Source: Corinectria fuckeliana (taxonomy: Eukaryota; Ascomycota; Sordariomycetes; Hypocreales; Nectriaceae). From it: a stretch of DNA of 64,000 nt. Below the pieces are notes generated by a model that was not told the origin of the DNA, did not search any database, and saw nothing but the letters and a program-made list of their open reading frames with translations. This document shows positions 24,513-35,071 of this stretch, piece by piece. The stretch lies in the NCBI GenBank assembly GCA_019137255.1, contig WPDH01000187.1, positions 248,001 to 312,000 on the forward strand. Direction: 5' to 3'. Numbering within the stretch: position 1 is the stretch's first letter; each line of letters starts with the position of its first letter. The position numbers and the translations under genes were made by a program.

Positions 24513-26264
24513 GCCGGCCTGCGACGCAACGATGTGTGTGGGCACCGAGCCGCACTGGGGATTGGTAATGGGTCGTATCGCCGGCTTAGAAATCCAGAAC
24601 CAGAGCCAGCCCCAAACCCAACCCGCATGGCAGTGAGTGACGTCGCTGACACAAACAGACACAGCGCAGTCCAATGTGCAGTAAGTATTACCTCCCCGCA
24701 GGACGGCTTGAGCTTTCGTGCAGCTCGAGACGCTGCAATCACGTCATTTGAACCGATTCGGGAAAGCTCCCGGCATCTCCTTGCAGCTCCTCCGGAATGC
24801 CCGGCGCCGGAGTCCGAGGAGGGGCTCGGCAGCCCGTCCCGTTCGGGGCTAAAGTCGAAATCCCCCGCCATTGGGCTGGGCAGCTTCCCAGATGCCAAGC
24901 GACCTTTCCAGCGGTGTCAGCGCTTTGTTTGAATGGACGCCGTGTGTTCTGCAGCAGCTTTTGAACTACTGAATAACTATCGTGTTTCGCCGGTCCTCAA
25001 TAAGGGCATGTCCTCCGGCTTGGAAAAATTCCGGTTTCGTCGAGGGAGAATCTAGAGGGTAATTAAGCGAACAGAGCTCACCAAGGTAGATACGATGACG
25101 TCAATACCCGAAATTGATCCAAGGAGACGCGACATACGGGAAGAGATTTGGGATTCAGTAATCAAGAGCAATGTATTAATTGGGCAATTAGGTAAGGATA
25201 GCGAGCATGAAAACTTCCAACATCAAGGGTATATCATTTGGCGATAGAACCAGGTACAAGTGCTAGAAGTTGAGGATCACTGAGTTGCTTGACACATTTA
25301 GAAGAGACTGAAAGGGTGATGAGTCTTATCTTTTGAAGGCTTCATGTTGGCAGTGACTACGTAGTGATTTAAAGAAGTTGTGCTGTAAGTTTCGTAGGTT
25401 CTCCATACGAAAGCCGTTAGCAACACTCCCACAGTTCCAAGAGAATGTATGGGAACTTATTGCTCTTCTTGATAGTTGAGAGGCGGAGCGAATCTGTCAT
25501 TTTGCGCTTTCTAACCCTAACGTCTTGTTTTCCATCTTAGAGAAGCCAGTTCAAAGTGAAGCATCAATATATTCCCAGGTGCCCAGGCTTATGTGGCCAA
25601 GTTCTACCGAATGGATCTAATCAGGTCCCCACCTCTACTCGGTGCCAGATACTTAGGGAGTTAAGTGTCCAGCAATACTCTTGGTAGCTTGGAATCATCG
25701 CTGGTTCCTATGGGACTTAATAAAGGCAAGTCCGCGCTTGGAGGCGCAGGGTCTGGCTAGGTCCCTTTGGTCTCCCATGTGTCGTCACACGATTCTAAAT
25801 GCAGGTACTCAGATGGATTCATCCTGGAGTATAAGAGTGGCCAGCCTTGAAGACTCCTCTGGAAGAGCGTTGTTGCATCATTCTCAAGGTTGGATCACGC
25901 TAGCGCGGGCTGTCCCGAAACATCGCTTACGACATGTTTCACCGACCCATCCAGCAAGAATGTGCCACGCGACGTTGAGTGGCATGCCAAACTAAGAAAC
26001 GGAGCTGCATAGGCCTACAACCCCCTTCATTGGTAAGACATCTTGATTCCGTCTGAAGACATGATTGGTGGATTTGGTGCGCCAGATCAACTGTCGGTGA
26101 AGGTGACGTCACAGCCTCTGCTAAAACCAGGTTCTGTCTCCGGAATCTGGGACTACTCGAGTCTCTGACCAAGGTTCACACCGTTCAAGGATGTCGCGAA
26201 ATGACGGCAAGCTGCAAGGTTAATCTAGGGATGTTGCCAATTGTCACCAGCCTAGTCGTTTCTG
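24513..26264. other. Intergenic, no gene supported
   Basis: Besides the divergent upstream regions of the GST and the GH128-like genes, I see only short open frames with no recognisable product. Confidence 0.4.
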
Positions 26265-26269
26265 TGGGC

Positions 26270-26276
26270 TATATAT
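26270..26276 (+). promoter_or_regulatory. TATA box of the GH128-like gene
   Basis: TATATAT in GGGCTATATATCGCC, about 65 bp before the ATG at 26339. Confidence 0.5.
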
Positions 26277-26338
26277 CGCCCTGCCCTACTTGAAGATAGC
26301 CTCCTGAATTGAGTCTATATCATCCATCTCACAATACT

Positions 26339-27319
26339 ATGACAAACTACAGAGAAATCATGGGGCATTTGGCCCTTTTAAGTCTTTGTGTGTCACTCGC
26401 TAAAGGTATCTCTGACCTTTCATCATCAAAACGCGGGCTTGCCTTCAATGGAGACGACCACGAATCCGACACTGAGCTATTGCTCTCCGGGAATTCCACA
26501 ATTGCGTGGTACTACACCTGGTCCACATACCCTTCGGAAAAGATCAACAGCTCGACTCCCTTTGTGCCGTTGATCCACGGCCTGGACGATGCGTCAGACT
26601 CGGGACTTGAGTCTCGCCTCAACAGCCTCCCGACCGCCTCGACCCATTTGCTTGCCTTCAACGAGCCCGACGGCGAGACAGATACAGGCGGTAGCTCCAT
26701 GTCTCCTAGAAAGGCTGCAAAGTCCTACATGTCCAACATTGCGCCCTTGAGAAAATCCACCAGCTCCCGGTCAAGGAAGTGGGCCATCAGCCATCCCGCA
26801 GTCACCGGGTCCAGCCAAGGTCTCGACTGGCTCAGCAGCTTCAACGAGAGCTGCTACGAGATATCCGACGACGGCTGTCCCATGGACTTTGTAGCCGTGC
26901 ACTGGTACGGGGATTATTCAGGCCTGAAGACGTGGCTGGAGCAACTCCGCGATTTCTACAACGGGACAGATGCGGACACTCCATACTGGATCACTGAAAT
27001 GGCGTTGCCGAAACAGGATGAGGATGAAACGGTCGCAATGATGAACGACAGTCTTAACTACTTGGATAGTCTCGATTACGTTCAGGCCTACGCGTGGTTC
27101 GGGGCATTCCGTGCCGACGAAGCGAATGAATGGGCGGGAGATGGTGTATCGCTTTTCGACCGTGGTGGAGGCTTGACAAAACTCGGGGCCTTGTACCTAG
27201 GTGGTGAGGAGAGGGGGTTCAAGGAGGGTGAGGAGGGCGAGTCTTTGGGTCTTCACTTGTCTTCGTCGCGCGCCCTCATGATGGGGTTCTTTGTTTTGTC
27301 AGTTGGATTGTTGTATTAA
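26339..27319 (+). CDS. Secreted GH128/Asl1-like glycoside hydrolase, probable GPI-anchored
   Basis: Single exon of 326 aa from the ATG at 26339; an in-frame ATG seven codons later gives a tighter signal peptide (MGHLALLSLCVSLAKG). The core is the 'glycosyl hydrolase catalytic core' (PF11790, GH128) fold: KRGLAFN, a WYYTW strand, HLLAFNEPD with proposed acid/base E109, MDFVAVHWYGDY, and PYWITEMALP with proposed nucleophile E220. Members cleave beta-1,3-glucan and act on fungal cell walls. After the domain comes a Glu/Gly-rich stretch and a hydrophobic tail, ALMMGFFVLSVGLLY, preceded by small residues, which looks like a GPI-attachment signal. So it is likely a wall- or membrane-attached glucan-modifying enzyme. 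Confidence 0.9.
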   Translation: MTNYREIMGHLALLSLCVSLAKGISDLSSSKRGLAFNGDDHESDTELLLSGNSTIAWYYTWSTYPSEKINSSTPFVPLIHGLDDASDSGLESRLNSLPTASTHLLAFNEPDGETDTGGSSMSPRKAAKSYMSNIAPLRKSTSSRSRKWAISHPAVTGSSQGLDWLSSFNESCYEISDDGCPMDFVAVHWYGDYSGLKTWLEQLRDFYNGTDADTPYWITEMALPKQDEDETVAMMNDSLNYLDSLDYVQAYAWFGAFRADEANEWAGDGVSLFDRGGGLTKLGALYLGGEERGFKEGEEGESLGLHLSSSRALMMGFFVLSVGLLY

Positions 27320-30300
27320 AATAGAATTCTCACTTCAAGCGTGTTTTCTTAGATCAAATACCCTACATTTACTGTTCTTCGTCCCCCCAGAACAGTGCCA
27401 GCTTGGCCTTTGCGTATGCCTTTATCTGGATGTCGAAGTGGTCCATAGGGAACCTGAACTCTCGGTCGGCCGTTCACACCTCTCATCGCACCGAGACGCA
27501 ATGGACAACGCCTCGCCAACTTTCTACGTTAGCAGAGGTATAGAACGGTCTTCCCCGGAGGGCGGGAGAAAGCATATATGACATATGACTGTGGTACACT
27601 GATATAGCACAATGGCTAATGTCCTACCTTGCACTAGATGGCGCATCTCATAATGGTAAGCTCACAGCACCGGACCACACTCTCCAAGCCACTGCGTTGA
27701 AAGTCATCGGTGTGTGTCTGTGGTGTTTGCTCCATGGCTTCCTATGAAACCGATTCCGAGTTTTCGGGATTGAAAAGCGGCATATGAACATGAGCCTGTT
27801 AGCGTCAAGTTGCAAGGCTTCTAGCAGAGAAGGCTTGAGCGAAACCAACTCCTGGCCAAGCGTTAACAGTAAGACATGACAGCCCCGACTTGGAGGAGCG
27901 TCGCCACCCTTACCTATCACGGAGGTCGAGGATCTTCGTCAAAGAAGCGAGCACATTCATACCTGCACCGCTGTCACTCTTATCGTGTAGGAAGAACACC
28001 GTGGATCTGAGTTCGTGCTGTAGCCCTCTATCTTAACTGCTTAGAGCTACACCACCTCCTCGCAGCCGGCACTGGGTACGGGGACTTCGTAGACTATCAT
28101 GATAGACTTAACCATCTATATGCCCCACTAACCAGCTTATATGGGAAACAGAAGACGCTTACGTATATCTTTTCGAAGATAGCCCCAGAATTCTCTAAGA
28201 TGCAGCACTGTATAGTGCTAGGAATAGATTGGCGATGAATTATTAAGAGGGTTTACGAAATAGATTCACCTATGTAGGTAACATACCCTATACCTAGACT
28301 CTTTCACTATCCTAAGCCATTATTTAATGTATGATATCTAGAAGCAGTAAGAACCCGAACCTCACTCTACCTGCCTACCTGCCTATTTATCCTCATCGTA
28401 TGATTTTGAAGGATTTGTACAACACAGGTTTAGACAGGTAAATAGGAGCGCGGTTTCCTGTTCAAATGAACGTCCTAGCGTTAAACAATATAACAGCAAT
28501 AATAACAACAAGACGCCGGAATCGATGTATTTGCTGCACATGGGAGCTTCTTTACACCTGCAAGACGCCGACCACGCCTCCGACTATAATGATGCCGTAG
28601 CCAGATCAGTAACTCACCTGGCTGAAATGTCCGCCTACAGATAGGCCTTGGGTGCTCTCCGTGCCGTTGGCCATCTCTCACTGTCCGCTCCAAATGGAAG
28701 AGCCTTAGTTTCCCATCTACGGCGGCACGGAATTTCCTAGAGTTGAGGCTGCGCCGGAGAAGAAAACGTGCTACGAACCGTGGCACATGAAGTCTACCCT
28801 CGAGCTCTACGGAACATGTCGAGCCGCGGACGAAATCTAGAGAGAAATCAAGTTACATGCTCTGGCATGGTTTTGAGGCCCTGCAACTTAATTTAACGAT
28901 AGTCTTGACGGACCAAGGTGAATATCTAGGAGGGTATGACCTGGTCGAGAAGTAGTCTAATAATCGAGACTGTCAGAGCCACTTGTCATCATCGGCGGCG
29001 CAAGGTTACCGAGGGAAAGAAGACACTACGCACAGTGGCCCTGTTGATAAGCGGGAGAAGGTTATTCTATAGTGGTTTCTGGAAGGGGCGGATGTTACGC
29101 CATGAATACCTGACCCACGTTTTTCAGAGGTTAGGTTAAAGAGCCCGAGGGAGCAGGAAGAGGAAAGACTAGAGCATGTGCACGGTAAACGACAACTGAA
29201 CTAGGGATTACTTACTTATTGCTGTTACGGTCGAAGTCTAGCCGAGCCTCTAAATACATGCCCAACAATCAACGCTTCTGGAGATAAATATAGGAAAAGT
29301 GCTAGTCAAGCTGGAGTCCGCTCGCGTGAAGCTGCACCGAGAAATCGCCCTCGCCAGCATCGACTGCATGATCCGCAAACTCGGGCGAGAATGTACCGAG
29401 TTCGAATCGAGCTGCATTTGGGCTTTGGAGCTGCTAAATATGTTCGTTCTGAATGTGCTCCACTCGATGTTACCTTATTCAACCACTCGGATACGAAACT
29501 GAGCCCGCCGCTCGGGAAAACGGAGCACAGTCATTCTCCGAAGGAGCTCATGTGTGATGGGTAAAAATACGAAGAATAACCCCATGATCACAGCTGCAGG
29601 AATTCTGTCACCTGTTGATTGATAGTAATCGGCTAACAGAGGCAAGCGTAGCCCTTGGTCGTGAACCTAGGCTTGACTAAAGCTTCCTATAATAAGCTAT
29701 CAAGCCTAGACGAAGGAAGTGCAAAAAGGACAAGCAAGAAAATATCTGTGCAATAGCATCAAGCATTGAATTAAGGTAGCGGATTGAGGGAAGAGCTGCA
29801 GCACCGCAATCAAGCTTGATTCCCGACAGGTGTCGGAGAGACGGAATCACTAAAGATTGGGCACTCATTGGTGGAGTTTTGCAATGTGATATCTCATGCC
29901 GTCCGCATATGCACAGCGCACGCTTAATTTCTTGTTTCCCTTCGGCCGTGGTTGTTCCTCAGAGGCTAGGGCTGTCTTCGTTCTAAGGTTAACAGCGTGA
30001 GCCTCCAATACGTACGTGGTAGATAGTACGCAGCGCCGTGAATGCCATGCGAGCCCAGGACGGCCAAGCTCCGGCGAGGCCGTCTCTTTTCCCTTCTCTC
30101 TGCCGCCAACTGGAAGCCAGGCAATAGCTATGTATAGACCATACGTAGTAGCATGTCTCTCAGATGGCGATGGGACATTGGGACCCACGTGGAGCCGTAG
30201 ATGCACATCTCCACTGCGGCAACGCGGGAAGAATCCACCGCCCAAGTGGTGAGGTGGCCAATTGGTCAAGGCGACAGCCTCGATGTTTTCAAGCCGACCG

Positions 30301-31400
30301 ACATCGTCTGACGCAGTTGGCACTGAGAGCGAGACTCCCCTATCACGACTGACTGGCAGACCGTGTCCTATCCTTCGACCACGCCGCACGCGTACAAACC
30401 GCAAATGACCGTCTTGTTGTTGGGGATCTAGCCTGATCGACTTTGGCTTACCATGTAGGTAGGTACTACGTAACGAAGAAGAAACGGCTTTTTCTAGTGG
30501 CGATGATCTGATCGAGCCGAGAGTGGAGCTAGCCTGGAAGGAATTGATCGACGGGGAGGGGGGGAAATGAATGCGTTGACATGGTTTATTACGAGTTACG
30601 TATGTATGTACGTAGTATGTATATCACCCCCAGCTCCCCACATTCATCGAGGGTGGCTGGTGAAACTTGGATATGACTCGATTTCGTCCTCTTCCCCTGT
30701 CAGTGCCGTCTGTCGTCAGGAACTAGCTAATGGCGTTGCCTGCCAGCCTGCTGCAAGCTGCACGGTTTGCTGGCTGCGCGGATCCTAATAGAGGCCTTGG
30801 TTAACCCTAGCCACGGTAGTTATGCCGGATACCCTGGAATAGGGGTAATCATCAATTGCCTTTGTGCGGATGCAACCCTGCGAGAATTTCAGAGGGGCCA
30901 AGCAGTCCAGGCATCTAGGTAGCTGGGCTGTATACATACATACATACACGAAGGGCACAATGCACGCGAGTTGAGAACTGCAGTAGTTTGCCAACCACTC
31001 AATCCACGTGGACAACCACGACGTTCAGCTTCAACCTGTGATGCCAATTGGCGAGAAGAGGATTGCACGACTTCTGCAGAGCAGTGCAGGTGTACGATTA
31101 AGCTCAGCCTAGCTAACTACTGTAGTACTACTCCGTACATAGTATGCAACTACCGTCCCGTCGACCTAGATCCCTGCCCAACTGCCCCATTGTTACATGG
31201 GAGCATGCAGGCCAAACGCAGCATCCGGTAAGAGCGGTAAACGATTCAGTGGGCATTGCCGACTGCCGTGAAGGTGTCGCCGGAAGCTATACTAATTGCC
31301 GAGAGCACGATCAGCGTTGAGCCCCCCCAGACTCGACTTGACTGTGAGCCCTGGCTGTCAGCCCGTCTCATTGATCGTCACTCACTCAGAGCGAAGATTT
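27320..31400. other. 4 kb interval without a supported gene
   Basis: A short minus-strand stretch at about 27390-27480 reads plausibly as a protein end (FRFPMDHFDIQIKAYAKAK then LALFWGDEEQ and stop) but no upstream exon could be joined. Elsewhere only short ORFs occur. TACCTGCC/TAGGTA words cluster at 28270-28380 and 30455-30470, and ATAC/ATGT-type simple repeats at 30597-30620 and 30933-30947. Confidence 0.4.
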
Positions 31401-31412
31401 CAACATGGCGAC

Positions 31413-31418
31413 TATAAA
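31413..31418 (+). promoter_or_regulatory. TATA box of the small secreted protein gene
   Basis: TATAAA in GACTATAAAGATG, about 150 bp upstream of the ATG at 31569, followed by a CT-rich leader. Confidence 0.5.
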
Positions 31419-31568
31419 GATGCCGTATCTTCCGTCAATTCAGTTCCCGTCCTCATCCTCATCACACCTACCTCGACAACCACCTTCAACCCTCCCAACT
31501 CCTTCCACTCGCTTAATACTTCTTTAATACACATTCTTTACTCTTCAAATCCGCTTTTCACTTTCACC

Positions 31569-32314
31569 ATGAAGGCTACTTTCTTCACTTTCGCCACCCT
31601 GGCCATGTCGGCTTTTGCCGCTCCTCTGGTCGAGTCTGACAAGGCTGTCCGCGCACCTGACGATGTGCAGGACGCCGTGAAGACTACCTCGGACATCGTT
31701 GTCGAGGATCTCGGCGTCGGCCAGATCGTTGACGAGGCTACCAAGCGTGAGACCATCGAGATCAATGTCGACAGCCTGATCACTATCCTCACCGGGCTTG
31801 TCGACACGGTCACGGCTCAGGCCAGCTCCATCGGTATGATCTACTCCCCCCTTACCCACGGCTTTGTGCTAACAAACCCCCAGATGCCATCGCTAGCCAA
31901 GTCAAGAGCGGCGAGCTCACCAAGGATGCGGGCGCGACTGCTGCCGTGTCCTACTTCGAGACCGTGCACTACTCCCTGACCACGGTGGTCACCAAGCTCA
32001 CCGGTGCTGCTGGCCTCGACATCTCCGACGCCGATCTTGACACCGTTCTCAACCTTGTCGTCAGCCTCGTGTCTGTGATCCTGTCCAGCGTCAAGACCAT
32101 CGTCACCGTCACCGGCCTGCGACCTCAGCTCGAATCTCTCCTGCACACGGTCTTGTCTATCCTGGCCAAGGTGTTGACTCTTGTCGTTGGTCTCGTCGCC
32201 GCCATCGTTCCTGGCCTCGTTTCGGCCCTTACCCCCCTTCTTTCTGGTCTTGGCAACGGCGTCTTGGTCCCCATCCTCGCCCCTATTGTTGAACTTCTGT
32301 CCACCCTGGCTTAA
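31569..32314 (+). CDS. Small secreted helical hydrophobic protein, unknown function
   Basis: Two exons, 31569-31833 and 31884-32314, with a 50 bp GT..AG intron containing GCTAAC; 231 aa. The signal peptide MKATFFTFATLAMSAFAAP is clear. A possible pro-region runs to KR (TKRETIEIN) at about residue 60. The rest is rich in Val, Leu, Ser and Thr with regularly spaced hydrophobics, consistent with amphipathic helices, and has almost no Cys. The C-terminal half alternates VVSLVSVILSS, VLSILAKVLTLVVGLVAAI and LAPIVELLSTLA. It resembles in style HsbA-like or cell-wall-associated surface proteins, but I cannot place it in that family. The CT-rich leader and TATA box suggest good expression. Confidence 0.85.
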
Positions 32315-32544
32315 AGTCTCATGTACACGAGATAGACCTTTGGAGGACTTATCAGCTTCAACATGTCACCACCAACAGGGTTATCTTTGGCATAATGTCA
32401 TTTGCGGGATTTGAGCAGGACGAGCTCAGCTACAAGGATACCGTATATTTAATCAAAATCATTTATGCCACAACTTACGCGGGGCCCTTTAATCCATATG
32501 AATCGATGAGTATGCCGGGTACAAGAAAATCCATAATCCTGGGT

Positions 32545-32740
32545 AATTTTCGATGGCGTTCTCTCCCTGGCCGACGTCGATCTTGGCCAGAATCACAATC
32601 TTGACCTGGTGGCGCGACGCCCTGAACCACCAGCTTATATCCCGCCGTCGTTCTCGCAGACTCTAAGTGCCTCGCCTTAATGACAAGTTTCGGCCAACTG
32701 GTAGATCCTCGGCGTTGAGGAAATGGAATGCCAGTTGAGT
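32545..32740 (-). pseudogene. Fragment of an uncharacterised fungal protein (WWF..HQVKIVILAKI)
   Basis: One minus-strand frame reads TQLAFHFLNAEDLPVGRN, then a TAG in ...LRRGT*SLRE..., then RRDISWWFRASRHQVKIVIL and AKIDVGQGENAIENYP. The WW..xxxHxVKIVxLxKx segment is like the C-terminal part of a widespread fungal family of unknown function that I remember by pattern only. There is an in-frame stop and no surrounding gene structure, so I call it a relic. Confidence 0.4.
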
Positions 32741-33059
32741 CTCCCTCCGCCGTCCCCATTCGGGTATACTTCTTCTCGGAACAAAGTAGCACAGGTAGCC
32801 TCCCTAGAGCTACATAGGCCCATTTGAGTGATTTGGTCATGAATATCGAGATAAAGTTGAATGTGAAGATGTACATGTGGCCTTTCTGGGATTGTTACGA
32901 CGAGTAACTTGCGGTCGGCGAGGAAGCGTCTGAACCGGAGTTTCGACGACTCTGCAATCGTGCTTCATTAATCATGTTGAAGTCTTGCGGTGAGGCATCT
33001 GAAATGGCTAAAAGCTTGCAAGCATGATACGTGCTCAATATATATATATACCTTGGACG

Positions 33060-33345
33060 AAGATTGTGTTAAAGGAAGCTAGCCTGGCTCGTCATTGGCT
33101 TTTATATTGTGTTAGCTGGATAACTTTTTGGAAGCTTACAAGGTTAGAGAGGGAGGTCTATCGTCAAGTTATGCCTTAATATTTAAGATTAATGCTTTAT
33201 GAATTTAGTTACATATTAGGAAATGGATACTGTATTTTATGGTGCTGGGTATAGTACCTTGTAGGTTTTTTCATTGTCTGCTATTTATTGTATTGCTTTC
33301 CTTTATGTAAGAAGATATTAAGGAAGGCTTATTTAAAAACAAAAA
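33060..33345 (+). repeat. Dispersed repeat, related copy at 54177-54305
   Basis: 33064-33120 (TTGTGTTAAAGGAAGCTAGC, then CTGGCT..GTCA and GGCTTTTATATTGTGTTAGC) matches 54177-54250, and 33290-33345 (TTGCTTTCCTTTAT, then GATATTAAGGAAGGCTTATT) matches 54250-54305. The spacer between these two blocks is about 170 bp here and nearly absent in the other copy. Probably a non-autonomous or decayed transposable element; no coding capacity seen. Confidence 0.65.
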
Positions 33346-33349
33346 ACAA

Positions 33350-33452
33350 TTCGCAACTCGTAACTTACAGTCTCTAGCTCTAACTCCAGCTCTAACTCCC
33401 AGTTCCTAGCTCACAGCTCGCAACTCGCAACTCATAGCTCGCAGTTCCCACA
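33350..33452 (+). repeat. Degenerate short tandem repeat (CTCGCAA/CTCTAACTC units)
   Basis: A run of variants of AACTCGCAACTC and AGCTCTAACTCC, about 7-13 bp each, in non-coding DNA next to the dispersed repeat. Confidence 0.65.
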
Positions 33453-33589
33453 AAAGCAGCCCACAGAGCTACAAGGCCAACCACATAGGCTGTCGAGGGT
33501 GCGGTAGCAGAGATGGGGCAGATAGGGTAGACAGGGCAGATATTAGTACAGACGTTATCCGGGCATTAGGGGTAAGGGGCAGGTTAAGC

Positions 33590-33715
33590 GGCCTGACAGT
33601 AGACGTCAACTGTCCCTGCAATGGGCTGCACGGTAGGGGTCTCCATCATTGTAGTCGTGGTGATAGTGGTCGTGATGGTAGTCGTGGTTGTGGTCGTGGG
33701 AGCTCTCGACAGGGT
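33590..33715 (-). pseudogene. Thr-rich C-terminal protein fragment
   Basis: The minus strand can be read as a Thr-rich run followed by METPTVQPIAGTVDVYCQAA and a stop, like the tail of a secreted Thr-rich fungal protein. No start, signal peptide or upstream domain could be found, so it may be a remnant or only a GTGGTC simple-sequence artefact. Confidence 0.25.
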
Positions 33716-34159
33716 GCAGTGCCAAAATTTGCAAGGGCTTGGTCCTCACAGCCGCGAAACCTTACATATTTGCCATGAAGTGAGTGACTCAGTCATAGTG
33801 GGTTACTAAGAGTTCAGTGCATAGCGGAGGTTAGGCTGAGTCCTCAGTTAGTTAGGGCTGGCAAAAATACTCCCAGCATTTATGCCACCTAAGACCTTTA
33901 CTGTGTATAAGAAGATATAGAGTAAAGCCTATTTTAGACCAAATAATACCACCCTAGACTAACAATGATACCAAGTAGGTAGTGAGTTGGTGTTAGTATA
34001 TAAAGCTTTAGTGCTGGGATTATTTTAGAATTAGGATTAATATCTAGCCCTCGGTGACCTCACCACAGCTAGAGGCAAAATATCAAGCATGCTTCGACAC
34101 CAGCTCACTTCACTCTCTCTCCTCTCTTCCGCAAAACCCCACCAGTATTGCATTGCATT

Positions 34160-34386
34160 ATGTTTTCGTTAAAGTCATTTCTCTGGTCCTGTTCGCCTTT
34201 GTTGGAACCATCTCCGCCCTCGCCCCGGCAGTCTGCAGCGCTCTCGATCCTGCCCCAGACGTCGTCACCTGCGGCGTCACAGGCTTCATCAGCGACCTCT
34301 CCGGAAGGATGACAGCAATCGAGCGGCTTACCGTGGAGACCTGTGCCAACTATTACGGCACAACAGACGGCTGTACCACCTTCTAG
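34160..34386 (+). pseudogene. Small secreted four-Cys protein, start out of frame
   Basis: One frame reads FVKVISLVLFAFVGTISALA, a convincing signal peptide, then APAVCSALDPAPDVVTCGVT, a middle segment, and ETCANYYGTTDGCTTF with a stop. This gives four Cys and a mature part of about 55 residues, effector-like in size. The only well-placed ATG (34160) is one base out of this frame, at a short T run, and no other in-frame ATG lies upstream. So it is a frameshifted gene, a sequencing indel, or a gene with an unseen 5' exon. The next ~300 bp remain open in another frame but look unrelated. Confidence 0.5.
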
Positions 34387-35071
34387 TACAGAAGCTCATC
34401 CAGAGGGAGATGTGTACTCTTTCAGAGCGCCCTGTCCGACCCTTGGCTACACGGCGGATGACTACCGCTTGGGATTGGTTCTGCGAGATGGGATGTCATG
34501 GGTGTTCCAGCAAGTCCTTAGGTCAAAAAAGCAGCCTATACTTCATAGTGCGCCCAAGTTCCAGCTCGAGGCCGATGCCACCTGCAAACTGGAATTCGTG
34601 GTCAAGACGAACCATCTCGACGAAACCGACCTCAGCTTCTTGTCGCTCTTCATCGCTAATAAGGAGATTTTCTGAACAACCCCGGGGAAACGGCAGCGAG
34701 CAGGGCGGGTGGTCTGAAAACTAGAGAGCATGACGCCCCTGTATAGGAAGATTGCTCATCGATCACGGTGGGCAGAAAACGGCTCTTGAAAATGCGACAG
34801 AAACATTCTTTTTGTAAGCTGCATATATGGCTAACCCAAATTCTCAACAATCTCTTCTAATGTCATACTTGTACTATACACGGTTTCTATCCCCGCAACC
34901 TTGACTGTTGAGAGACCAGCTCTCCGAAACAAAGCACTAGGGACTCTAGAGCCCGGCATCCGGTAGATGGAATCCGACCGCCTTTTCCAGAAAACATCCT
35001 CACTACCCTTGCGCTCCCCTCATGCTCGAATCCTAGTTGATTCTTGAGCCTAGAGGCATAGTTGAATACGC
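34387..35071. other. Intergenic
   Basis: A 110-codon open frame (34343-34675) with no ATG start and no recognised similarity crosses this stretch; otherwise it is the 3' flank of the dioxygenase-like gene. Confidence 0.4.

Larger units (their letters stand above)
32315..33349. other. Intergenic with a decayed coding fragment and repeat pieces
   Basis: Contains a minus-strand relic at 32545-32740 and repeat-like segments at 33060-33120 and 33300-33345, annotated separately. A (TA)n run lies at 33038-33051. Otherwise AT-rich and non-coding. Confidence 0.5.

Noticed and set aside
27390..27480. Minus-strand protein end FRFPMDHFDIQIKAYAKAK as a gene
   Set aside because: No upstream exon, start codon or domain could be joined to it; kept only as a remark in the intergenic entry.
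29399..29413. GAGTTCGAATCGAGC as a tRNA B box
   Set aside because: No A box at the proper distance upstream and no cloverleaf pairing. The similar word at 36570 failed for the same reason. No convincing tRNA found anywhere.
33350..33452. Short tandem repeats as a CRISPR-like array
   Set aside because: Units are 7-13 bp, degenerate and without spacers, and the genome is eukaryotic.
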